Assembly (NCBI RefSeq): GCF_000699445.3
Contig: NC_067201.1
Coordinates: 10,967,501-11,031,500 of the forward strand
Source of the DNA: Schistosoma haematobium
Lineage: Eukaryota > Platyhelminthes > Trematoda > Strigeidida > Schistosomatidae
Direction of reading: 5' to 3'
DNA length: 64,000 bases
The notes beneath the pieces are model-generated. The model was not told where the DNA came from and searched no databases. It worked only from the letters and a program-made list of their open reading frames with translations. This document shows positions 24,201 to 36,200 of the stretch, in pieces. Position numbers and translations under genes: made by a program. Within the stretch, counting starts at the first letter, position 1; each line of letters begins with the position of its first letter.

Positions 24201-27200
24201 CCACAAATCCCTTCTGAAACTCCTTAACAACTATTTTCTATGGATTTACGTGATTACTTTCTCTATTCAGTAATTCAATATATTTATCTGTTATATTTTA
24301 ATATTTCAAGTTAGATAGTAATTGTAAAAGTATATCACTTTACCCATTAAATTATCAACAACAACAACAACAACAACAAAAACAAATATAAAGTACAACT
24401 TATTTTATTACAATCAAAAGCACAAAATAGGACATTGGTGACAATAGAAGTGATGATCATAAAACTTATCAATTTTCTTCTGATTCTATTTAGTATTTTA
24501 AATGGTAGATTTAAATCTATTGACAATTAATCATATATGAGATCAGTTTCCATCTAGAATAGTTTAATTGGCTATATCTTAAATTATGAAATTGAATGGC
24601 GGAGGGGGGTAGTTCGAATCATCAACTGAACATCAAACCCTTTTTAAGATTGTAAGTGTGCATTCTTAATTAATCATAATTAACACAAGAACTTATATCA
24701 AATAGGGTTATCCTGTCGACTAATTTCAATTACCTGATATTAAAAGATTAATCAATATTGTACTCTAATGTAATTCTACTTATATGTAGCTGTTATCAAT
24801 TAATTTATTGATTCTAAAATTATCCACTCTTAAAACTCATATCGTTAATTCAATTTACTAGCCTTATGAATAAGATGTAGATTCTTATATTTTATGATTA
24901 TAGTAGTCGAATAGTCGAATAGTACTTTCGTTTATAGTCGAATATTTAAGATTATTAATTGTGAATGAATAAAAAAGATGTATTGTACATTAGAATTGTC
25001 AGATATTTGTTCTTTGTTTTCATAATACCTTTAGTAAAATGCTAAGTGACTTTATCAGTACAAATTAACTTAATCATTTGTTATGTGGTTGGAAGTAATC
25101 ATGAGAAATCCCTAGAACAGTAAGATTTTGCTAGTTATCGTTTTCATATTCTGGTTCTTTTTTTATAAGATGAGATTGTTAACCATATACACGATTCCTC
25201 TTCTTCTTCACCTCGACGTACAATCGGTAGTACACACTTCGATGGGCTCCGGGTGAAGTATTTGCCATCAATATGTACGTGCAATCTTGGATGAACTAAT
25301 TCTTAATGCGGAATTTGAATCCACATCACTCAAATTTACAGTCTAGGACGCTACCGTTGAGCTATTCAGGCTGATGTTTAAATAAATGGTTAGCTGTATA
25401 TGTTATCAAGTTTCACAAACACATATCATTGCATACTTATTATTTACACCACTGAAAGATGTATTTTTTTAAAAGAAAAAGATGATATTTTGTCTAAGAG
25501 ATTATTTCAATGGTTGAAATCATGAGTCAATTGAAGCTAGATCACCATGGAAAACCTAGGAGCACTGGACAGCCGCTTCGTCCTATTGGGGACTCCTCAG
25601 CAGTATTCATCCACGACCCCGCATCCCTCGAGATTCGAACCCAGGACCTATCAGTCTCGAGCCAGACGCTTAACTAACTAGACCACTGAGCCGATATGAT
25701 TTCAACCAATGAAATTTCTAAAATCTCCACAAAACCCCTTCTGATAAGAGATTGTTATAAAATTCAGTAGTATATATAGACAAAGTATCAAAGAAAATGA
25801 ACAAAGAATAGTTACTTTAATAGTTTCATTTGATTTTCATTTCTTCTTTTTTCTTTATGTTTAAATTTTAGAAACAACCTAAGGTTGGTTGATCACCTAT
25901 AAACTTTAAAAATACATAGAAAAGTCACCGGAATTTTTTTTAAAAACACAAACAATTAAGTATAAACACTTAATAGTTGTTGTTGTTGTCAATGTGTGTT
26001 CTGCATATGTTATTTTGTCAATTGTTATGTTCATATGATGTTCGGTGACAAGTTTGTATATTTATTATATATATATATATAATTCATTTACTGTACACTT
26101 TGTTCCTTTAAAAACGCAATGACTGAAAAGATGCTCACTTACTCGGTTATTGATTCACATTCTATCATATGAAGTGTAGTGATATTTATTGTTGAGTTGT
26201 TTAATCAAATGTGATAAAGGGGAAAGCATCTTAACCTGAATATAACAAATTGAATGTACTAAATCCATTGATTAATCAGTCAATTTTTAATAAGATAAAG
26301 TAATAAAATGTTGCCCCTAATGTAAATGATAACAAAAGTGAAAATGTTTATTCAAAAACATGGAAGAATCATGTAATATCGTTGTCTGTAAAAACAGTTG
26401 GAAATATACATATTTTAAATATTACTGATATTATGAATCGACCTAAGTTAGATATCGGTCGGAAACCATGAAGCACTAAACAGTTGTTTCATTCTAGCTT
26501 TCAACATTTTAGCCCTATTTATTCACTAACCTGCCATGAGGAATTGAACCTAGTACTCCCAATTCCTTTGTAAATACTTGACCTTTCAACCAATGAGCTA
26601 CCATCTTATGGTGTATATGTCTAACTTTAATCAATCTTTGACATTGCTTAACCATATTCATGATATTAAAACACATACAATACTACTCAAAACGCCTATA
26701 TTGATATTTTAAATGTTTCACACAAAAATCTAATTTCAATGGAGTAAATTTCAAATTTCCTTTCAATGTTTCATTTCTACAATATCATTTTGTGTTTTGT
26801 AAGTTAAGTTTTGTCGACGATTTTTTTTCACTGTACAAATATTGTTTCCATCTTTCGATTTGTGTTTGGATGATTTTTTAAGTTGCCATGACTACCGTTA
26901 GTATTGTTATTATCATTATTATTATCGTTTCTTAATTATTATGTCAATATATATTTCATTTCAAATCTGTTTGGCAGGCTACAGTTATTCTACCATCTGG
27001 AAAACCGGTATGACTTAATAAGATTCTATAACCATGTTGATTGTTTTAATTATGTTTTTTTACTAAATAATTTGTTTATTGCACTGTTTTGTGATCTTTT
27101 TTTTGTTTACTGCACTAATTAACATCTAAATCTCACACATGTTTTTGTGTCGTTTGAATTGAAAGTTTTGAAAAACTACGTTCATTAGACTGAAATTGAA

Positions 27201-30200
27201 AATTTAAGTTAATGAATACTACTGAAAGGATAGGAAAATATTACGTTTATTTCTAAACCAAAATAATATTGAGTACTAAATTCATTTTGTATTGTTTGTT
27301 TGAATCTTACCGTTAATGTTTAAGACTGCAATTGACATATATAAATCCTGTGAGGTTTGCCGCGATCCAGCTGACGAGTCCCAGATAGAACGAAACGTGC
27401 GTCCAGGATTTCATTGCTGGTCACTTTCTATTTTTGTCTATAACATTGAGTTCTTTTCCTGACAAAAGCATAAGTCTACACAATTGAGGAATTATGGATT
27501 AGGACGAAACAAATGTCTAGTAGTTCTTAGTTTCTAATGATTCTTCGTTTGATGCTATCATATATAAGAATCTAACTTCAAATTTATTTGTTTCACTGGT
27601 ACACTAGAAAATTCTTCAATTACTTACATCCTTTATTAGTATTCTGTCTTGAACATCAATGAGATTTTATTTGAAAAAAACTTCTTTTGAGTCAACTCAT
27701 TACTATCATGTTTTAGACTCATTAAATATATTATATGATTAATGAATATATTCTAATATCCATTTTTCAGATACTTTATTCAGATTTATCCAAATGGGAT
27801 TGAATCTCAAGTTATTTAAATGATCCTTTTTAATAGTAACCCTTATATACCATAACACTTTAATAAACAACATTAATTAGAACAAGAATGAATTGGAAAT
27901 AAGAAATAAGTCAATGAATCGTAAATCATAGTATGCAATAATAATAAGAACGCTAAGGTTTATATTGAGTTTGTAATAGAAACATTGAATAACTTCTTAA
28001 TTCATTCAGCAGTGCTAACTAATTAGAAGTGGATTAATCAAAGTGTTTGGATTCCCATTTCCAAGAATATTCATATATGAGAGAGTTCCTGATAGCGTTA
28101 AATCATTATCAAATGATAAATAAGCTAACATGATTAAAAACAGAACAAATTCTTTCGAATAATATCCAAAATGTATTCTCTTGTTTCATGAAATGACAGT
28201 GAACATTTAAAACTCATTTGCACTTTTCTAGAGTTTTCTATTGTCCAAGCTAGATGATTTAACTGAGAAGTTTTCATTGTCATTCTAGGGAACATCATTA
28301 GTTTCTATTTATTTTCTATACGGAATAAGAGCTGATAATGTTATTCAGGTTGACAATGAAAGCTTTTCAATTAAACTATATAGCTTAGAGAACCTAAAAA
28401 TCCTGAGAAAGAATTTTTCCTGCTTATGAATTGTATAATAAGTTAACATTAAATTAAAGGTGTCGTTAGGCGGTCACAAATAACCAATAAATCTTTCATT
28501 TCGTCCTATAAATCTTCATTGTATTGATAATTTGTAGTATTTAAATGAAAAAAATTTCTTGAATGTGAAAGAAAAATAATCTTTTAATGAACTAATCACA
28601 AATGAAAGTAACAGATTTTGATGGAGGTCTGTTCTGTGAGCTGGATGATTTCATCGTTCCTCTGAACAACATCATCAGCACACAATTCAAGTAGAAGTGA
28701 AGTGTTCGAATTTCTCCACATATGACTGCCAGCCTGCCAAGGTTGAGGTCTACAGGACAAACTGGGAGTTATATATGGAGAAATTCGAACACTTCACTTC
28801 TACCTGAATTTTGTGTTGATGATGTCAATCAGAAGAACGATGTAAGCTACATGACCAAACCATTCAGCTCAGAGAATAGAACTCCACCAAAATCATTTAC
28901 CTGAGCTACAGATCTTCTCCACCATCTCGAAAGTAACAAATTTACTTTATGAAGATTAAAAATTCCGAATATCTGCTCGATGGTATATTTTATTAAAGTA
29001 TTGTAGAACCAATTCAACAAAATTTATCAACAATTCATGTTTCTTAAAGTCATAAATACTGATAAGGTAAATTTAAATTTAACATTATGAATTGACTTCA
29101 GCCAAATAAACACTGAACAGTTATGTCTGATTAGCTCATCGACGATTTAACTCGACACTCAAAGACCTCTTAGCTAATATGTTATCTCCAGACAACTGGG
29201 TTATTTATAGAAAAAAGCCCTATCAGTAACATAAATCAATGCTTCACTCAAATCACAACCTTGATAATTCAGTTTCTTTTCAAGATATTACAGTAACCAA
29301 TAGTTTCTACTTTTTAACTCCAAACAATTCGAAATACCTCAATGGTTAAGATCATGAGTCAGTTGAAGCTAGACCACCATGGAAAACCTGGAAGCACTGG
29401 ACTGCCGTTTCGTCCTATTGTGAGACTCCTCAGCAGTGCGCATCCACGACGTCGCCCCCTGCGAGATTCTTGGATGCGCACTGCTGAGGAGTCCGGCAGT
29501 AGGGCGATATGATATTCTTGGTATTGAATTAACATAAAGTATGTTCAGAATGACATATAAGCGATTTTTTCCGAATTAATAATCAATTGGGTTTGAAAAT
29601 TAATATATAAATGAGTGTAATTTTGACTCGGGTTGTCACGTATTTTGAGATCAATAAATCTTCTTTTGTATCAATCTTTTATGCTCTTATTTCACATCTT
29701 AGGAATTGTAGGGGTTCTTCATTCCCATGTGTAAGTAATATGTAAGGCGGATTTAAAACTAGCAACCATTAGTTATAACATATAGATGGGTGGATTTCAG
29801 CATGTTTGTTTATAAATGGTATGTTCACCGCGAGTCCTGGGCAATGTATGCTTGATCCCACATAGGGTCATAAGTGTTTACTGTCTAAAATCAGTTGTCC
29901 AATGTTTTCTATTTTCCAATATTTGAATGGTATAAGTCAATCTCTAATTTAATCTATCAATTGAATAATCTCTACAAATTTATGTTAATGAAAAGGCAAA
30001 TCTCATTTTCAGCTAGTCTTAAAATCTTCATTCTTTCATTTCTAACATTTACATTCCATAAAAAAACAGTCTAATTTATTTATTGTTCACTATGAAATTC
30101 GGTGTAAATTATTTTGGTTCACTGAATTTACTTATATATGCGCACACACACACACACACTTCAAGATTTTCAAAGAACGTCTATCGTTGTAATTTAATAC

Positions 30201-33200
30201 CATCTATTTCGACCAATCAATCTAATTCACATGCAATATATTTTATTGTTTAAAAGCACACAAAAGGTTTCAGTGTTTTTATTTACTTGGTATTGTTTAC
30301 TTGAATCTTTCCATTGATGTCTAGGACTGCAATTGATTAGTTTTTTATATTACTTTAATTCACATGCATTATAAGCAAAGATGGATAGTGACAAGCAGTG
30401 TAATCCAGGACGGATGTTTCGTCCTATTTGGGAAATGTCAGCTAGATGTGCTTGCATCTCAGATTTGATGTTCACTTTGAGACTCGAACTCAGTACCATT
30501 CGCTTCAAATGCCATCGCGTTATCCACTTACCTACTGAGTTCTGATAGCCATTTGCTTGTGCAATGTGGTGAACTTGAAATTCATTTGGTATTGTTTACT
30601 TGAATCTACCCATTGATGATTAGGACTGCAATTGATCAGTCTCTGAGATTCAGGTACGTCGAGCTGACAAGTCCCAAATAGGACAAAAAGCGCATCCTGG
30701 ATTCCACTGCTAGCCATCATCAATCTTTACTTATAATGTTCCAATGTTTTGTTTTTAAAAAATAACAACAGTTTGTTAAATTACACCATATAATCATATG
30801 TTTATTTTCATAGTTCATTTTAGGTTTTATGAGCTTATATTATGTTTGAAATGGATGACTGCTTTCATTTTCCTAAAATGGTATATTCAATTCTGTGTGT
30901 TTGTCAATACTGTTCGACTTTGTTCATTTTGTTTTTCTTTTATTGATAAAGTCACTAATAGTGTGAAGAAGATGGGGTCTTATCCTTTGTGTATATCTAA
31001 ATAATCATTTATAAAGTATTGACTAAATTTCGAATAAATATAGATTATGTAAGACTCTCTCCAACCACTACATATCTTAGCATACTTCGTGGTATATTGA
31101 GCAAATGATATTGATGGTCAAATTGGGAGTCGATCGATAGAATTTGATTAGCACTTAAGTCATTGAATAAACATAACATTAATCAGTCAATCACAAGTGT
31201 CTCAGTCCTAGAAAATTTTAGTGGAAGCTCGGAGAGCTCAGTGGCAATGTCAAAGATTGCGATACTGATTGACATGTGGTCGAATACGTCGAGAAGCTGC
31301 AGTGTACTCAAGATTACAGGTACACTTTACTGACAAGGACGAAATAGCTCGATAGCTAGGTCATACAGGGTATCCTATCGACTACCTCCAACCACCTTTG
31401 TATTGTATGAAATTCACTTTTGTAGACTATTTCACCAAAAAACTGATGTTTGCTAATGAATCATTGTTACCTGGAGTCATTAAACGGTTGGTTTGTCATA
31501 ATTTAGGATTTTCTAGCAGTTGGCACCTATTATCTTACATGGAGCAAATTAGGAATTTTTAAATCGTTCTTCAAGAAAAATTCATTCAGACTAACAAGAT
31601 CACATTTAAATATACCTTGAGGAATAATTTGACTAATCTATTGCCTCGAATTGAGAATTTGACATAGTCAAGAGTAAACTTACTTTACTTAGACTGAAAA
31701 TATGTATTATGTGATAGGTAAAGAAAAAGTTGATGGTTTAAGTTATTTTCTACATTATTTCTTACAAATTTAAACATGCCACTATAGTTGTTTATCGAAA
31801 AGCAAACCTTATACTCGATTGAACATAAACGTACATCGATATTTTCTTCCTCTCATAAGTAATAACACTAAGTTCAATTTTAACATAGTACACTAGAAGG
31901 ATATTATACGTGCCTGTGAATTAATAGCACATCTGTCTTTCAATGGTCAATACGTGTGTAATATCTAGTATTCTTCCATTCATTTAATAGGTAGACGTTG
32001 AGTATAAGAACTATATTCTTTCAATGACAATTTCATTTCATGCTCTAACTTTTACTTTAAATGTTGTTTTCATCTAGCAAGTTAGGATGTGCTCTAGTGT
32101 CCTGTTTTAATAGAAGATATATGTATATAGCATGATATGATTGAAATGAAGTCCCTTGCAAAAAATTATACTCTTATTTGTAGTATTTAATCGTTAAAAA
32201 TGAACGGAAAATATGCTTAAAAACGCTAGATAATGCACTTTTGCTCAACATTAAAAAAGAGTGGCTATTCTCATACACACACACACACGCGCGCGCGCAC
32301 TAGACTGACCAAACTAGACTTCTACTTTCAAATCAATAACTATAGTTGGAATGAAGAGATGAAATCGTAGTATTTCAAAATATATAGTTGTCGAAAGGTA
32401 TTCTATTCTCTATGATAGTCAAAAGGTCCTGGTTTTCATTTTAGTGTGTGTATGTTTGGTCATGATTACAAATGATTGATGAGTCATACAAAAAAAGAAA
32501 TTAATTCTATGCCATTTCTCTAATTGAACTCATTTCCATAAACTACCTAATGTAATAGTGGAATAAATCTAACATTTACAATTTCCCTATTGTAAACATT
32601 CATGATTGAAAACTAGTGTTTACCAAAAAAGGAACATCATTCTTACTATATATCACTTAAAACTGGCCACTCCCCATAGTAATAATAATGCCTATTATTC
32701 TTATTATTATTAGGCATTGATCATTTTCTAAACTCTTGAACTGATAAAGTCACTGTTAGGTTAATTATTGGGTTTTGTCGTGAAATAAGACACAGGTTAT
32801 AGGGAAAAAAAGTTCATCAGATTATGGATTTAAGGTTTTAAATCACAAACTGACATTTGTTAGACACTTATTAAAAACATGAAAGCACCATTATATCTTA
32901 GTAAGGGACTTCACAAAAAGGTGCACCAACTATCCCACCAAAAACCAGACCCAATTATCTTCAGGTCTCGCTGTAAGAGCTTAACATCCAGACCGTGGTC
33001 GTAATCAGTTACATTGGTAATAGTTTTTTAAGAGTTTGACAGTTGAAATCCACAAAAGGTTCGCCTTGAAGCCTAAAGAACCTGGGTTTCATCCTTTGTA
33101 TTGTTTTGGATGCGCATTACTGAAGAATCCCATAATGCGCAAAACAGTTGTCCAGTGTCTCTTGGTTTTTAATAGTCGTTTAACTAAAGTCAGTCTGTAA

Positions 33201-36200
33201 TGTGAAACTTTAAATACAACAGTCTCCAAAACAATCACCAAGAATCTAGATTGGCTAGGTTGTATTGTATCATATTACTATTTTTAATTTTGACTTTAAG
33301 GCTGAAATACAATTACACAATGCAATGATTGATGCTACTAGAAGTGCAAATAATTTAGAACGTTGTGTACTTGATTTTGAAGGTCGTCGATTGAAAGGTT
33401 TAAAAGTAAGTGCATAAGTTATTTATTAACCTTTTTCATACAATAGACCTATTGTATACTAAAATCTATTTCTATAATAGTTATTATACTTATATCTGTC
33501 GACATCAGTAACACACACCACAACGGTAATAAAACGAATCTGAACCGAGTAGTTTGCATATGTTAAATGTCTCTATCCAATAGTCAGAGACTTCACGAAC
33601 TGATGTCGTGTCTTGGTTTGGTCTCCCCTAGCTTTTTTCCAACTTTCTCTCAAGTCGGCAAACAGCGGGTTACGATAGATTATGGTTAGGGAGATATGAT
33701 TCATATCTCAATCATTTATGTCAATGAAGACTCACTACCTTACTAACTAATTTGACATGTTTATCTCGCACTCCGTGTCTAACGCCAGCATTGTTCATTC
33801 CGTAATCTCAAAATAAGTGATAGAGAATTCGAACACGTCTATGATCAAATCCTAGTAATCCACAAATATTTTTTTATTTTCAGAGGCCTCTTTTTACATC
33901 CATACAGTTGAACAGAATGGACCGCTGCACAGAATATTCAGTCTTTGTTTAGCAACAAGACGGAAATTTTACCTATGTCACAAATGATGTAATTTGGCAA
34001 AAGTCAACCACGCTTTCTGGATTTATTCCAATATTTCGTCAGACACCAACCCAGCGGTGCTGATGACAGTTTCTAGTGGTCGATGCGCTCAACTAATTCG
34101 TAAACTATCATTAGTTCAAGGGTTGTCACAGATCAGCCCTAAAACACTTTACATCTAAAAAAAAGAAACTCTATCCAAACCTTAAAGTGATCAGTCGCTT
34201 ATTTAGAACTCCCCTAGTTTAGTACTATTAGTTCTGATTGAAATAAAATGAGGTTTTAAATCATAAGTGTACACTGTTTTAAAGAAAGTATAAACTCGAA
34301 TGAAACCGTTTTTCAATGCTTGCCAGTTTTTTCATTTGTTACTTAGTTGAAGCTTGTCAATAATAAAAATCTTTAATTTTAATAAATCATATAGTTAAAC
34401 AAAAAATGAAGTAATGAACAATAATAATAACTCATTCCAGTCAATTCCTGATAAAGCCAATATTCTGCGGCTTGACCAATGATTCATGTTTCTAGTGAGA
34501 AGCCGTGATCAGTGGAGCTAAACCTTGTCAGGCTTGATGAAGGTAATCATCAAAGACAATGAAATATGGTCACACACCAACGTGGAATTTTTGAAGTTAG
34601 ACTTGTACACGATTGTATTTTGAACCAGTGGTCTAGAGGTTAGGTGTTTGCATGGTTAGACCGAAGGTATTGAGTTTGAGTCCTGGATGCGAGGTTATAG
34701 ATATGAACTGCCTAGAAGTCCCACATTAGGATAGAGCGACCGTCCAGTGTTTTCAGGTTCTCAATAATTGTCTAATTTTGATCGGTTCGATATTTGAACG
34801 AAATTCAGCAACCTCCACGATCTTATACTGAATATTCATCCAAATTTAGACAAAGATTTTTCATGACATGAAAAGAATGAATTTGATTCTTAATTATTTT
34901 TGTAATTATTAATTGCATTTGCTATTTTATTTAGAGAATTATAACTGATTTTATTCAAATTGAAATGTTGTGGCATGCTAAAGCATTGGAAACATTAACT
35001 TCAGCTTATAATGCAATTCAATTATTACATGAAGAAGCAGATCTAATTGAATTTCGTGGTACACTACTACGTTCTGGAAGTAATTTAACCATGCTAAATA
35101 ATAACAATAATCTTCCAATCAGTCAACAAAGTCTAACTATTGGTGATCAGTCGTCACCAATGATTTCTCCGCCAGTATCAATAAGAGATCATCGATCGTA
35201 TCGGCCGTCATCATCTGTACATAGTTCAATGAATTCAATGAAAACTGGTAGTCGTTGTAGTTTAACATCATTAGGTCGTAATAAAAAAAAGAATCAACAA
35301 CTACAAGGTCAAATACAACAACAACAACACGATCAACTGTCCTACTCCCAACAGTTACAGCAACAAAGACAACATTCCGGCATATCACATCAGGTAATTC
35401 TTTATGCCACAGCTGCCTTAATCATACATATATTATTTTAACACATAAATATGTTATATTGTTTACAAGTTAATATTCAGTCAACTATTTCATTGATTAA
35501 GATGATTAGGACACGTGTTACACATGCTTATTCATTGTCTACTTCAAAGAGAAATATTAGCTGGTGTATAGGAGCAAGTTGGAAGAAAGCTATGAGTGGC
35601 CAAACTGAAATATAGCTATCAGTTCAAGAAATTACTATTGGTTTTAGTCATGTAGGTAAGTTTAGATGACCTGGTTAAGATCTGAACGACCAGCTGAATA
35701 TTATACAATGATATTATTTTCAAAGTTGAACCACTAAATATAACAATTAAACAGTTCTGATTGAGATCATGAATGGATTAATGTAAGACCATCATTGAAA
35801 ACCAGGAAGCACTGGACGATCGTTTCGTCCTAGTATGGGACTTCTTAGCTCACTGTTCTAGAGATTACGTACTCACGTGCAAAACCGGTCTTGGATTTGA
35901 ATCCCGCGTGCGGGATTGTGGATGCGCACTGTTGAGGAGTCCCATACTAACGATTGAAGTGACCTTAAGGGTAATGAATTATTGCTTTTGTTTTCAGTCA
36001 GTTTAACATTCGATTAATTTGTATTCAGTAATCGCACAGTTTCATTGCCAATATTACTGAAATATAATAGTTCTATCCTGGTTTTTTCTGCATTTAATCA
36101 CTTATCGATATTTACACCGGTTCTATCTAACGTCAAAACATTGTTTACTCAATTTTGAATAAATTCGACTGATGATGATGTTGAAAAATGATAAATACAC

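Noticed and set aside
35137..35388. - strand 83-codon frame
   Set aside because: Antisense shadow of the CIBAR1 low-complexity exon.
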